Assembly: GCF_011064285.1 (NCBI RefSeq)
Contig: NZ_CP049331.1
Location: forward strand, 930,001 to 994,000
From: Vibrio ziniensis
Lineage (GTDB): Bacteria; Pseudomonadota; Gammaproteobacteria; Enterobacterales; Vibrionaceae
Direction of reading: 5' to 3'
Length of the DNA: 64,000 nt
In this document: piece after piece, positions 55,448 to 64,000 of the stretch
Position numbering within the stretch: position 1 is the first letter of the stretch
Layout: each line of letters starts with the position of its first letter
Notes under the pieces: generated by a model
Told to the model about the DNA's origin: nothing
Seen by the model: the letters and a program-made list of their open reading frames with translations, nothing else
The model's database searches: none
Translations under genes and position numbers: made by a program

Positions 55448-56980
55448 CTAAGATTTTACTTGAGTAAATCCACCATACAAATCCATCCGTCGATGGCGCA
55501 AGTTGGTGACAGAGCCTTCAGTATTGAGCTGTTTCAGTTTATCCAAATCAACGTCAGCAAAGATGATCATCTCAGTGTTTGGACTTGCTTCAGCTATGGT
55601 TGCATCGTGAGGAAAGTACACATCTGAAGGCGAGAACACTGCAGATTGTGCATATTGAATATCGACGTTGTCCACGCGAGGTAAGTTGCCCACACTACCG
55701 CCGATAGCAACGTAACATTCATTCTCAATTGCTCGCGCTTGTGAACAGAGTCGAACCCGTTGATAACCATTTTTGGTATCAGTCCAAAACGGCACAAAGA
55801 TAATTTGCACGTCCTTCTCTGCCATCATTCTGCCCAACTCGGGGAACTCGCTGTCATAGCAAATTAGAATACCAACACGCCCTGCATCCGTTTCAAATAC
55901 CTGAATTTTGTCACCTCCATCAATGACCCAGTCACGTTTCTCATGTGGAGTGATATGTATCTTATGCTGTTCATCAATGGTTCCATCTCGATGAAGCAAG
56001 TAGGCAACGTTGTAGAGAACACCATCCTCCATCACAGGCATACTTCCAGCGATGATGTTGATGTTGTAAGTGACGGCCAATTCTGAGAAACGAAGTTTGA
56101 TTTCTTCGCTGAATGAAGCAAGAAAGCGAATTGCCTCAACAGTGTTTTGATCATTTTTCAATCCCATCAGAGGGGCGTTGAAAAACTCAGGGAAGAGAGC
56201 AAAATCCGCTTTGTAGTTGGATAGTGAATCCACAAAGAATTCCGCTTGATCCATTAGGTCATCGACGCTGGTTACAGCGCGCATTTGCCATTGCACAATA
56301 CCGATTCTTACCAGTGTCTTCTCAATATCGTGGATGGAGATAATGTCATCTTCATAGAAGAAATTATCCCATTCTAACAACGTGGCATAACCGCGTGAAC
56401 TGTCATCTTCTGGTAGGTAATGACGCATGATTCGTTTGACGTCAAAATCGTTGGAGATCTGGAAAGACAATATAGGGTCGTGTATTTCGCGGCGTTTGAT
56501 TTTTTCAATGTACTCTGTCACTGGCATGCTGTTGGCGTATGTGCTATATCCCGGAATTCGCCCGCCAGCAAGAATCGCTTTTAAGTTAGTACTCCGGCAT
56601 AGCTCTTTGCGAGCCGCATAGAGACGTCTTCCTAAGCGCAAACCGCGGTAATCAGGATGCACAAACACGTCAAGCCCATATAGAGCATCACCGTTGGCCT
56701 TGTGTTGAATGACGTTGTTTTCATTTACGATGTCTGTATAGACATGAGGGAGAGAGAAGCGGTTGTAATCGACTTTAATGGTAAGAGCGGCACCAATGAT
56801 TTTGCCGTCGTCCTCGATACAAATTTGTCCATCAGGAAACTGGTGAATCAAATCCATAATTGTCATGCGTGGCCAAGCACCACCTACATCATGAAAAACT
56901 AAATCCATTAACTCTGCTAATTCTGGATAGTCGCTTTTTTCAATTACGCGCAGCGTTAGGCGCGGCGTTGGATTTCTCAT
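55448..56980 (-). CDS. GNAT acetyltransferase fused to a nitrilase-type hydrolase
   Basis: A 510-residue two-domain protein. Residues about 5-215 form a GNAT N-acetyltransferase fold; the acetyl-CoA loop region is VHPDYRGLRLGRRLYAARKEL. Residues about 230-505 form a carbon-nitrogen hydrolase. Its Glu-Lys-Cys triad is visible in FPEFF, ITPHEKRDW and ILICYDSEFPE. Related fusions occur in many bacteria, but neither substrate is established. The arrangement suggests acetylation and amide hydrolysis on one compound, an inference. AAGG is close to the ATG at 56980. It is a single gene. Confidence 0.9.
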   Translation of the reverse strand: MRNPTPRLTLRVIEKSDYPELAELMDLVFHDVGGAWPRMTIMDLIHQFPDGQICIEDDGKIIGAALTIKVDYNRFSLPHVYTDIVNENNVIQHKANGDALYGLDVFVHPDYRGLRLGRRLYAARKELCRSTNLKAILAGGRIPGYSTYANSMPVTEYIEKIKRREIHDPILSFQISNDFDVKRIMRHYLPEDDSSRGYATLLEWDNFFYEDDIISIHDIEKTLVRIGIVQWQMRAVTSVDDLMDQAEFFVDSLSNYKADFALFPEFFNAPLMGLKNDQNTVEAIRFLASFSEEIKLRFSELAVTYNINIIAGSMPVMEDGVLYNVAYLLHRDGTIDEQHKIHITPHEKRDWVIDGGDKIQVFETDAGRVGILICYDSEFPELGRMMAEKDVQIIFVPFWTDTKNGYQRVRLCSQARAIENECYVAIGGSVGNLPRVDNVDIQYAQSAVFSPSDVYFPHDATIAEASPNTEMIIFADVDLDKLKQLNTEGSVTNLRHRRMDLYGGFTQVKS

Positions 56981-57225
56981 TCATCCTTGTCCTTCTATTG
57001 CTGTCCTTTTTTCATACTGGACAATTTGTAGGTTCAATTCAAGGGTTGAATGGTTTGCATGCTTTTATCACCTTTATGATTAATGTGCTCTTTGTGCTTA
57101 TTTTATGAATTGCAGAAGGTGTGTAACTTACGTTGTAACAAAAATTTAATTTGTCTAGATATTGCTCAATCTGCAAATTTTCATCATATTGTCATTACAT
57201 TGTCATATTTATCCAGGAGAGCATT

Positions 57226-57324
57226 ATGCATGTAGAAATGATTCAACCAAGTTTGTTGGGTGTTATTGGTCGCACGCTAGTGTTTTCCCTAGTAGCGTTA
57301 ATCAGCGTTGTTGCTTTGATTTAG
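57226..57324 (+). CDS. 32-residue single-helix membrane protein
   Basis: A short gene with a strong AGGAG six bases before its ATG and a terminator 23 bases after its stop, so it is an independent transcription unit. The product has a short polar start (MHVEMIQPS) and one hydrophobic helix from about residue 10 to the end (VFSLVALISVVALI). It is of the size of known regulatory small membrane proteins but matches none I recognise. It lies between the GNAT-nitrilase fusion and selO. Confidence 0.75.
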   Translation: MHVEMIQPSLLGVIGRTLVFSLVALISVVALI

Positions 57325-57347
57325 TAGCCAAAAGCAAGTATGACTAA

Positions 57348-57372
57348 GAGCCCCACACTGTTGGGGCTTTTT
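57348..57372 (+). terminator. Terminator after the 32-residue protein gene
   Basis: AGCCCCA and TGGGGCT pair around a 6-base loop and are followed by six T. Confidence 0.9.
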
Positions 57373-57464
57373 TACATCTCCAATTTATAACCTAGTATTT
57401 AACTCAGGTATTTGCTAACGTTCTAACAAATAAATTTGCTCAACTGATCCTTGTGAGAAATGTT

Positions 57465-58934
57465 ATGTCATTTTGGGATACCGTCACGTTGACTACTCGT
57501 TTTAGCGAGTTGCCTAAATCGTTCTATACACCTATTGCTCCTCAACCTCTGCTTAATACGCGATGGGTTACCTGGAATAGTGACTTAGCAAAGCAGTATG
57601 GATTTCCCATTGAACCAACAGATGAACTGCTGCAGGCATTTTCGGGCATGGATGTTCCAGAACAGTTTGCTCCTCTTGCAATGAAATATGCAGGTCATCA
57701 ATTTGGGGTTTATAACCCAGATCTGGGTGATGGTAGAGGATTGTTGTTGGCCGAAATTGCGACTAAAAACGGTGAAGTTGCTGATATCCACCTCAAAGGT
57801 GCAGGTTTAACACCTTATTCTCGAATGGGCGACGGACGAGCTGTGTTACGTTCATCTGTCCGTGAATATCTTTGTAGTGAAGCGATGGCCGGGTTGGGAA
57901 TCGCAACGACTCGAGCGCTAGGTCTGATGAGCAGCGACACGCCAGTTTATCGAGAAAAACAAGAGTTCGGCGCGTTATTGATTCGTATGGCAGATACCCA
58001 TGTCCGCTTTGGTCATTTCGAACATTTCTTTTACACCAATCAATTAGCAGAACAAAAACTTTTGGCTGACAAAGTGATTGAGTGGTATTTCCCTGAGTGT
58101 GCTGAGCAAGAAAAGCCTTATGTGATGATGTTTAATCAAATCGTGGACAGAACCGCTTTGATGATTGCGCAGTGGCAAGGGGTAGGTTTTGCTCACGGAG
58201 TTATGAACACCGATAACATGTCGATTCTCGGGCAGACATTTGACTATGGCCCTTTCGGCTTTTTAGATGATTACCAGCCTGAATTTATTTGTAACCATTC
58301 AGACTATCAGGGGCGTTACGCTTTTGACCAACAACCGCGCATCGCGTTATGGAATCTGTCCGCTCTAGCGCACTCACTTTCAGCGCTGATTGAAAGAGAC
58401 GATTTGGAACAAGCGTTGAATCAGTACGAAGTACAGCTGAATGGCTACTTCAGTGAATTAATGCGTAAGAAGCTCGGACTGTTAACTCGTTTACCTGACG
58501 ATGGAATTATTTTCGATGCCATGTTTGAACTTTTAGCGACAAACAAGGTGGATTACACCCGATTCTTTCGTCAACTTTCCATGCTGGATACGCAAGAGTC
58601 TCAAGGTGTGGTCGATCTGTTTATCGACAGAGTACAAGCTGCTCAATGGTTAGATATCTATTTATCGCGCTGTAATAGTGAGTTAGATGATCAAGGTAAG
58701 GTTGTTAGAGCTGCACAACGTTGTGAAAAAATGCGTCAGGTAAACCCTAAATACATTTTGAGAAACTATTTGGCACAAATCGCAATTGATAGGGCGGAAG
58801 AAGGGGATTTTTCAGAATTGCATCGTTTAGCTGAGTTGCTGAAAAAGCCTTATGATGAGCAACCGCACAACGAACATTATGCGAAATTGCCACCAGAATG
58901 GGGCAAAAAGTTAGAGATAAGTTGCTCTTCGTGA
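57465..58934 (+). CDS. selO: SelO (YdiU), protein AMPylase pseudokinase
   Basis: From the ATG at 57465 the protein has 489 residues, near the 478 of E. coli SelO. A GTG at 57453 in frame is a possible alternative. The N-terminal [25 protein letters not shown] is diagnostic. The kinase-like core has [11 protein letters not shown] and the metal-binding FDYGPFGF, both family-specific. The C-terminus is CSS, the position of the redox-active Cys or selenocysteine in SelO. SelO transfers AMP from ATP to protein hydroxyls and responds to oxidative stress in E. coli. It is a single gene. Confidence 0.95.
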   Translation: MSFWDTVTLTTRFSELPKSFYTPIAPQPLLNTRWVTWNSDLAKQYGFPIEPTDELLQAFSGMDVPEQFAPLAMKYAGHQFGVYNPDLGDGRGLLLAEIATKNGEVADIHLKGAGLTPYSRMGDGRAVLRSSVREYLCSEAMAGLGIATTRALGLMSSDTPVYREKQEFGALLIRMADTHVRFGHFEHFFYTNQLAEQKLLADKVIEWYFPECAEQEKPYVMMFNQIVDRTALMIAQWQGVGFAHGVMNTDNMSILGQTFDYGPFGFLDDYQPEFICNHSDYQGRYAFDQQPRIALWNLSALAHSLSALIERDDLEQALNQYEVQLNGYFSELMRKKLGLLTRLPDDGIIFDAMFELLATNKVDYTRFFRQLSMLDTQESQGVVDLFIDRVQAAQWLDIYLSRCNSELDDQGKVVRAAQRCEKMRQVNPKYILRNYLAQIAIDRAEEGDFSELHRLAELLKKPYDEQPHNEHYAKLPPEWGKKLEISCSS

Positions 58935-58950
58935 GAACGTTTACAGTAAT

Positions 58951-58989
58951 TTGAATTCATTATGTGATCTATATCCATAATGAATTCAA
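58951..58989. repeat. Long perfect inverted repeat after selO
   Basis: TTGAATTCATTATG (58951-58964) and its exact inverse (58976-58989) surround an 11-base loop. There is no T-run, so this is not a standard terminator. It may be a small dispersed palindrome or an RNA-stabilising hairpin. Confidence 0.7.
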
Positions 58990-59074
58990 GTTTTGGTGAA
59001 ATAAGCGTAATCAAGAATGAGCTACGGTTATAGAATCTATTCACTATTAGTTACATACGGAATACGGAACAAGC

Positions 59075-59803
59075 ATGCTGGAAGACACTCGCATCCTCGT
59101 CGTTGATGATGATAAAGAAATATGTGAGCTACTAGATGAGTATCTCAGTAAGTCGGGATTTAACGTTGCTGCAGTGGGTGATGGAGTGGAGCTTCAGTCT
59201 CACTTAGACGCTAACGGTTATCCTGACCTTATCTTGCTCGATGTGATGTTGCCAGGTGATGATGGCTTTGATCTCTGCCAGAAGATTCGCCGTGATTCTA
59301 ATGTTCCTATCATTATGCTGACTGCGGTCTCTGATGAAACCGATCAAATCATCGGTTTGGAAATTGGAGCCGATGATTACATCGCTAAGCCTTTTAGCCC
59401 AAGGCAACTGGTGGCTCGGATTAAAGCCGTGTTACGCAGATTTAATGCCAATGAAGAAAAAGGTGAAGAAGTTTTGCCTAAACACGTGGTGTTTGGTGAG
59501 TGGCGCTTAGACACAACGTCTCATCGTATTGTTCATGTTCAAAACCATGAAGAGCATGATCTTTCCGGCAGTGATTTCGCGCTGCTGATGCTATTTTTAA
59601 CCAATCCAAATGAAGTGATTGATAGAGATACTATCTCTATGGCAACTCGAGGGCGAGAAGCTTTGCCTTATGAGCGAGGTATTGATGTTCAATTGAGCCG
59701 GTTGAGACAGCGTTTGGGTAGCAGTGAACAATTCCCTCACTACATCAAAACCATGCGAGGTAACGGTTATAAGTTAGCGACTCCCGTTGAGTATGAGCAT
59801 TAA
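59075..59803 (+). CDS. OmpR-family response regulator
   Basis: A 242-residue two-domain regulator. The receiver domain about 5-120 has Asp56 in LILLDVMLPG, the acidic pair VDDD at 11-14, and the Lys of AKPF. The C-terminal winged helix (about 140-238) includes RGIDVQLSRLRQRLG and IKTMRGNGYKLA. It is followed after 5 bases by a histidine kinase and then a sugar-type solute-binding protein. In Pseudomonas, gltR-gltS lies next to a glucose ABC transporter, a similar layout. The target here is probably the downstream binding protein gene or a sugar operon elsewhere. Confidence 0.92.
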   Translation: MLEDTRILVVDDDKEICELLDEYLSKSGFNVAAVGDGVELQSHLDANGYPDLILLDVMLPGDDGFDLCQKIRRDSNVPIIMLTAVSDETDQIIGLEIGADDYIAKPFSPRQLVARIKAVLRRFNANEEKGEEVLPKHVVFGEWRLDTTSHRIVHVQNHEEHDLSGSDFALLMLFLTNPNEVIDRDTISMATRGREALPYERGIDVQLSRLRQRLGSSEQFPHYIKTMRGNGYKLATPVEYEH

Positions 59804-59808
59804 TTTTT

Positions 59809-61263
59809 ATGTCAGGTCCCCGTTTTTGGAAGAGCTTTAAACCTAACTCGTTGGTTGCTCGTACTTTATTACTGACACTTCTCGCGGTGGTGATTGCCCA
59901 AGGCATCGCCACTTCGGTTTGGTATAGTCAATCAAAAGCGAAAGAGTTAGAAGGTATTCACTCTGCGTCAGCCAGTATGGCGGGTATGTTTGCCTCAACA
60001 GTGACCTTTTTCCAATCTCTTCCAGTACGTTATCGCCATATTATTTTGGATCAAATCCGAAACATGGGGGGGACGCGTTTTTTTGTCTCCTTTAACAAAG
60101 AAAGTCTAATCGTTGAACCGATAGAAGAAACGAGCCTCAAAAAAGCATCTGTCAAGGCTGTTAAGGAAGTCTTAAATGAGAAGCTGACCAATGTTGGGCA
60201 GGTGTTGGTGGATTTCTCGCGACCTGAAAGACTACGTTTGCTAAAAAACAGTATTTTAATGAATGACTTACCCAAGTCATGGGTTCATCACACCCTAACT
60301 TTGGAGCCACTGAATCCCCCGGTAATGGTGGTACAAATTGAACTCGATGAGAAAGAGTGGATATACATAGCGGCTTTGCTTCCTTCGCCATACATCACTT
60401 TGGATGACACCATCATAGGCAAAGAGCAGATTATCTTCCTCTTAAGTTCGACCTCGATATTGCTAGTGCTTACTTACTTGCTGATGCGCAGACAAGTTAG
60501 ACCTTTGAAGAACTTGGCTCGCGCTGCCAATGACATGAGCATGGGGATTGAACAACGACCGCTGAACGAAGAAGGTGCCAGCGAGTTAATTACTGCCACT
60601 CGCGCGTTTAACTTAATGCAGCAGCGTATTCGTCGCTATGTTTCAGACAGAGAAAATTTATTCTCAGCAATATCGCATGACTTAAAAACGCCGATTACTC
60701 GACTGAGGTTAAGGGCTGAACTGTTAGATGATGACGTAAAACGCGAGAAATTTAATCGGGATTTGGATGAGCTAGAAATGATGGTTAAAGGCGCTTTGCA
60801 GTGTGTTCGTGATACCGATTTGCATGAAAACAACGACTATATTGATCTCAATGAACTGATTATGTCGATTGCTGAAGGGTATAACCTTACCACTCAAACT
60901 GTCCACTTTAAACCTATATCCATTGAACCTATTGTCGCTAAGCCGTTAGCTATGAAGCGGGCACTAACTAATCTGATAAATAACGGTGTGAAGTACGGGC
61001 ATGAAGTCTGGATCAGCATCGATGAAAGCGAAGATTGGATTACCGTGACGATTGAAGACCGCGGTCCTGGGATTCCTAAAGATAAACTCGAAAGGGTGTT
61101 TGAACCTTATTTTCGTATTGCCAATGACAATGAAGGGCATGGACTTGGCTTAGGTATCAGTCGAAATATTCTTCGTGGACATGGAGGGGATATGGTGATT
61201 GAAAATCTGCTAAGCGGTGGTTTACGTGTGAAGCTGTTTATGCCCCCGACTCTTGAAGTATAA
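59809..61263 (+). CDS. Sensor histidine kinase partner
   Basis: A 484-residue kinase with a membrane helix at about 20-38, a periplasmic domain about 40-205, a second helix about 206-229, HAMP about 230-283, and the phosphorylation site His290 in FSAISHDLKTP. The ATPase domain has the N box ALTNLINNGVKYG and G boxes DRGPGIP and GHGLGLGIS. The receptor region is of no named type I can see. It is paired with the OmpR-type regulator upstream. The solute-binding protein 24 bases later could deliver the signal; this is inference. Confidence 0.92.
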   Translation: MSGPRFWKSFKPNSLVARTLLLTLLAVVIAQGIATSVWYSQSKAKELEGIHSASASMAGMFASTVTFFQSLPVRYRHIILDQIRNMGGTRFFVSFNKESLIVEPIEETSLKKASVKAVKEVLNEKLTNVGQVLVDFSRPERLRLLKNSILMNDLPKSWVHHTLTLEPLNPPVMVVQIELDEKEWIYIAALLPSPYITLDDTIIGKEQIIFLLSSTSILLVLTYLLMRRQVRPLKNLARAANDMSMGIEQRPLNEEGASELITATRAFNLMQQRIRRYVSDRENLFSAISHDLKTPITRLRLRAELLDDDVKREKFNRDLDELEMMVKGALQCVRDTDLHENNDYIDLNELIMSIAEGYNLTTQTVHFKPISIEPIVAKPLAMKRALTNLINNGVKYGHEVWISIDESEDWITVTIEDRGPGIPKDKLERVFEPYFRIANDNEGHGLGLGISRNILRGHGGDMVIENLLSGGLRVKLFMPPTLEV

Positions 61264-61287
61264 GTTCCTTACTTATAAGGAAATATC

Positions 61288-62535
61288 ATGAAACTTAATA
61301 AAATCTTTCTCGCAGCATCAATGCTATGCTCAGCAAATAGTGCGTTAGCCGGTGAAGTGGAAGTGCTTCACTGGTGGACAGCTGGTGGTGAAGCCAATGC
61401 GATTTCTGTTCTCAAAAACATGCTAGAGAAGCAAGGATACTCATGGATTGATTTCGGCGTAGAAGGCGGTGGCGGTGAAAGCGCGATGAGAGTGTTAAGA
61501 ACACGCGCTGTTTCTGGTAATCCTCCTTCTGCTGCCAACATAAAAGGACCCGACATTCAAGAGTGGGCGCGGCTTGGTTTTTTGACCAACTTAGATAGTG
61601 TTGCGAAGCCTGATCACTGGGATGATGTGATTCCCAAAATGATCACTGATGTAATGAAGTATGACAATCACTATGTTGCTGTGCCTGTCAATGTGCACCG
61701 TGTGAATTGGCTTTGGGCTAACTCTGCAGTATTTGCACAGGCTGGAGCAAAGATTCCCACCACAATGGATGAGTTTTTTACCGCAGCGGAAAAAATCAAA
61801 GCGATTGGTTTAATTCCTTTAGCTCATGGTAGTCAACCTTGGCAAGATGCCACACTGTTTGAAGTTGTTGCTCTCGATGTTTTGGGGGCGAGAGACTACA
61901 TAAAAGCCTTTGTCGATCTGGATATGGACATTTTAGGCGGTGAAAAAATGATTGAAGTTTTCACTAAGTTTAAACGTGTCAGAAGTTATGTTGACAATAA
62001 CTCACCAGGAAGAAACTGGATGACTGCAACCTCTATGGTGATTAACGGTGAAGCGGGAATGCAGATAATGGGTGACTGGGCAAAAGGCGAATTTTCTGCG
62101 GCAGGAAAGGTACCGGGAAAAGATTATGTTTGTGCTCCAGCCTTTGGTACGGCTGGAAAATTCACTTACAACGTCGACAGTTTTGCCTTCTTTGAGCTTC
62201 AGGATGAAGAAAATTTTAAAGCACAAAAAGCGCTGGCATCTACCATCCTAGACCCCAAGTTTCAGGAAATCTTCAACTTAAATAAAGGCTCGATTCCTGT
62301 TCGGCTTGATATGGATATGTCCCATTTCGACCAGTGTGCGTTGGATTCAATGAAAGATTTTAAATCATCGGCTCAAACAGGCGATCTTGTACCAAGTATG
62401 GCGCATGGCATGTCGACCGCAGGCTATGTTCAAGGTGCGATGTTTGATGTGATAACCAATTTCTTTAACGACCAAAGTGCCGTTCCAGCAGAGGCGGTAC
62501 AGCGACTTGCTAAGGTTGTTAAATCTGCAATGTAG
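61288..62535 (+). CDS. ABC-type sugar-binding protein without a permease
   Basis: A 415-residue periplasmic protein of the family 1 extracellular solute-binding type, with a signal peptide of about 21 residues (ending ALA). The mature part begins [18 protein letters not shown], as in glucose- or mannose-binding proteins of this class. AAGGAA before the ATG sets the start. The gene is followed by a hairpin and then a TRAP system, so no permease or ATPase gene is beside it. It might serve a transporter elsewhere or act as ligand sensor for the adjacent kinase. Confidence 0.88.
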   Translation: MKLNKIFLAASMLCSANSALAGEVEVLHWWTAGGEANAISVLKNMLEKQGYSWIDFGVEGGGGESAMRVLRTRAVSGNPPSAANIKGPDIQEWARLGFLTNLDSVAKPDHWDDVIPKMITDVMKYDNHYVAVPVNVHRVNWLWANSAVFAQAGAKIPTTMDEFFTAAEKIKAIGLIPLAHGSQPWQDATLFEVVALDVLGARDYIKAFVDLDMDILGGEKMIEVFTKFKRVRSYVDNNSPGRNWMTATSMVINGEAGMQIMGDWAKGEFSAAGKVPGKDYVCAPAFGTAGKFTYNVDSFAFFELQDEENFKAQKALASTILDPKFQEIFNLNKGSIPVRLDMDMSHFDQCALDSMKDFKSSAQTGDLVPSMAHGMSTAGYVQGAMFDVITNFFNDQSAVPAEAVQRLAKVVKSAM

Positions 62536-62601
62536 CAGCATAGATTTTTACCTCTAAAACAGGTTTACCACTAAAACATATTCACCTCTAAAAAACTTGG
62601 C

Positions 62602-62640
62602 GGGAAATGACACATACGCTTTTTTTGATGTGTCATTTTC
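62602..62640 (+). terminator. Hairpin after the solute-binding protein gene
   Basis: GGAAATGACACAT and ATGTGTCATTTTCC are long arms with one bulge around a 12-base loop. There is little U afterwards; it may mark the transcript end. Confidence 0.6.
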
Positions 62641-62743
62641 CACCCATTTCTCAACACGTTCGTGTTTCTTTTATCGGTATGAAAATTGTAAATTAAATGT
62701 AATTAATTGTTTTTTTAATGATTGTTAATTAATTGTTTCAACT

Positions 62744-62759
62744 TGGCTTACTCCTTGCT
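62744..62759 (+). promoter_or_regulatory. Sigma-54 promoter of dctP
   Basis: TGGC (62744-62747) and TTGCT (62755-62759) give GG-N10-GC with the TTGC of a good -12. It is 64 bases before the dctP start. C4-dicarboxylate transporters are classic RpoN targets under DctB/DctD. No activator site was identified. Confidence 0.75.
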
Positions 62760-62822
62760 CTATAGAGTTTATGCAGCGCTCATTGATGAGTTTGCTGATG
62801 ATATAAACCAAGGAGAATAATA

Positions 62823-63821
62823 ATGTTAAAGCCTCTTACTCTACTGACTGCCTCTATCCTAGCTGTAACTAGTTTCAACGCTGCTGCTAACTGTGACCCA
62901 GGTGAAATCGTGATTAAATTCAGTCACGTAACCAACACAGATAAACACCCCAAAGGTATCGCAGCAACACTGCTTGAAAAACGCGTGAACGAAGAGATGA
63001 ATGGCAAAGCTTGTATGCAAGTTTACCCAAACTCGACGCTATACGATGATGATAAAGTTCTTGAAGCATTGTTGAACGGCGATGTGCAGCTAGCAGCTCC
63101 GTCTCTGTCTAAATTTGAAAAATTTACCAAAAAGTTCCGCCTTTTCGACTTACCTTTCCTTTTTGAAGACGTAGATGCAGTAGACCGTTTCCAGACCTCT
63201 GACGCTGGTGAACAGCTAAAGAACGCAATGACTCGCCGTGGTGTAAAAGGTCTTGAATTCTGGCACAACGGTATGAAGCAAATTTCTGCTAACAAACCAA
63301 TCCTTGTTCCAGCAGATGCAAAAGGTCTTAAATTCCGTGTTCAGGCTTCTGATGTTCTTGTAGCTCAGTTTGAACAGCTCAACGCTAACCCTCAAAAAAT
63401 GTCGTTTGCCGAAGTATATGGTGGCTTACAGACCAAAGTTATCGATGGTCAGGAGAACACTTGGTCGAACACTTACGGTCAAAAATACTTCGAAGTTCAA
63501 GATGGTATTACTGAAACCAACCACGGCATTCTTGATTACCTAGTCGTGACTTCTACCAAATGGTGGGACGGTCTACCAGCCGATGTTCGCGATCAGCTAG
63601 CGACCATTCTTAATGAAGTCACTGTGACTCGAAATGCTGAGTCAAACAAAGTTGAAGAGCAAAACAAGCAATACATTCTTGAAGCGGGTGGTGTAGTTCG
63701 TCAACTAACACCAGAACAACGCCAACAGTGGGTTGATGCTCTGAAACCAGTTTGGAAGAAGTTTGAGAAAGATATCGGTAGTGATCTGATTGATGCTGCT
63801 TTGGCTTCAAATAAGAAGTAA
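62823..63821 (+). CDS. dctP: DctP, TRAP transporter C4-dicarboxylate-binding protein
   Basis: A 332-residue periplasmic binding protein with a signal peptide of about 22 residues (ending AAA). The mature start is NCDPGEIVIKFSHVTNTDKHPKG. The TRAP signature FRVQASDVLVAQFEQLNANPQKMSFAEVYGGLQTKVIDGQENTWSNTYGQ includes the Arg that binds the ligand carboxylate. It hands succinate, fumarate or malate to the DctQM permease. AAGGAG precedes the ATG. A sigma-54 promoter lies upstream. dctQ starts 87 bases later, after an attenuator-like hairpin. Confidence 0.95.
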   Translation: MLKPLTLLTASILAVTSFNAAANCDPGEIVIKFSHVTNTDKHPKGIAATLLEKRVNEEMNGKACMQVYPNSTLYDDDKVLEALLNGDVQLAAPSLSKFEKFTKKFRLFDLPFLFEDVDAVDRFQTSDAGEQLKNAMTRRGVKGLEFWHNGMKQISANKPILVPADAKGLKFRVQASDVLVAQFEQLNANPQKMSFAEVYGGLQTKVIDGQENTWSNTYGQKYFEVQDGITETNHGILDYLVVTSTKWWDGLPADVRDQLATILNEVTVTRNAESNKVEEQNKQYILEAGGVVRQLTPEQRQQWVDALKPVWKKFEKDIGSDLIDAALASNKK

Positions 63822-63828
63822 TGACGTT

Positions 63829-63857
63829 TGCCCCTGCTTATTCGGGTAGGGGCTTTT
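63829..63857 (+). terminator. Attenuator-like terminator between dctP and dctQ
   Basis: TGCCCCTGC and GTAGGGGC form a stem with an 8-base loop, followed by five T. Placed inside the operon, it would make dctP message more abundant than dctQM, common for binding protein genes. Confidence 0.85.
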
Positions 63858-63908
63858 TATGCCAATTACATTACGACAATAACGATTACAACAAGAGCTA
63901 AGTATCTT

Positions 63909-64000
63909 ATGGAACAGTCATTTTTTGCCAAAGTCGGTCGTATCACTGACAAAGCGGAAGAGACATTAATTGCCTTCTTCTTGGGTGCAATGACACTACT
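63909..64000 (+). CDS. dctQ: DctQ, TRAP transporter small permease subunit (5' part only)
   Basis: An ATG at 63909 opens a frame that runs off the right edge after 30 residues (MEQSFFAKVGRITDK, then a hydrophobic segment starting AFFLGAMTLL). The start and the beginning of a membrane helix fit the small four-helix DctQ subunit. Identity rests on position after dctP. Confidence 0.85.
   Translation, partial: MEQSFFAKVGRITDKAEETLIAFFLGAMTL

Noticed and set aside
1..64000. CRISPR arrays, prophage, integron or insertion sequences
   Set aside because: No regularly spaced direct repeats, transposase, integrase or phage structural genes were found; repeats present are short palindromic elements only.

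Overview
The window reads as ordinary chromosome-I sequence of a Vibrio (Gammaproteobacteria). The best evidence is the uvrB – qrr1 – luxO – luxU quorum-sensing block with its sigma-54 promoter and LuxO sites. Other Vibrio-like features are tandem fadL paralogues next to fadIJ, an ECF sigma/DUF3379 pair, and torCA near a complete moa operon. The species cannot be named from sequence reading alone. No prophage, transposase, integron or CRISPR array was seen. The only mobile-looking material is short MITE-like or palindromic repeats in intergenic gaps.

Layout. 1–2.9 kb: 3' end of torC and complete torA (anaerobic TMAO respiration), then tRNA-Asn with its own promoter on the minus strand. 3.0–5.7 kb: a long leader with DnaA-box-like sites and a LexA-like box, then uvrB. 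5.7–7.9 kb: a MITE-like repeat, the Qrr1 sRNA (minus), and luxO-luxU. 7.9–12 kb: a YvcK/CofD-like gene, a Moco riboswitch, and moaABCDE, which makes the cofactor TorA needs. 12–21 kb: housekeeping genes (CBS protein, udp with two CRP sites, an unknown membrane protein, metG, mrp, udk, an AsmA protein). 21–31 kb: corrinoid adenosyltransferase, a small phosphatase, two FadL-type porins, an ECF sigma factor with a probable anti-sigma factor, a candidate new sRNA, a FadR-like operator and fadIJ (long-chain fatty-acid uptake and oxidation).

31–43.5 kb: a nitroreductase, a membrane-anchored HPt protein without a kinase, asd, then a capsule export cassette. The cassette has wza-wzb-wzc on the plus strand facing gfcABCD-like (yjbEFGH) genes on the minus strand, with MITE-like repeats between them. 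44–50.6 kb: a PAS–GGDEF diguanylate cyclase, a voltage-gated-type potassium channel with a C-terminal zinc ribbon, a MarC protein and adhE. 51–57.4 kb: a secreted PL1 pectate lyase with two C-terminal discoidin-like domains, a lipoprotein, two exporters, a GNAT–nitrilase fusion and a 32-residue membrane protein. 57.4–64 kb: selO; a response regulator, sensor kinase and sugar-binding protein with no permease beside them; then a sigma-54-promoted dctP and the start of dctQ.

No wholly new system is certain. The best candidates for undescribed biology are: the structured, terminator-ended transcript upstream of fadI (about 27115–27283); the kinase/regulator/solute-binding-protein trio without a permease; the kinase-less membrane HPt protein; and the 32-residue membrane protein at 57226–57324. 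Function calls rest on recognised motifs and gene order, not on database searches.
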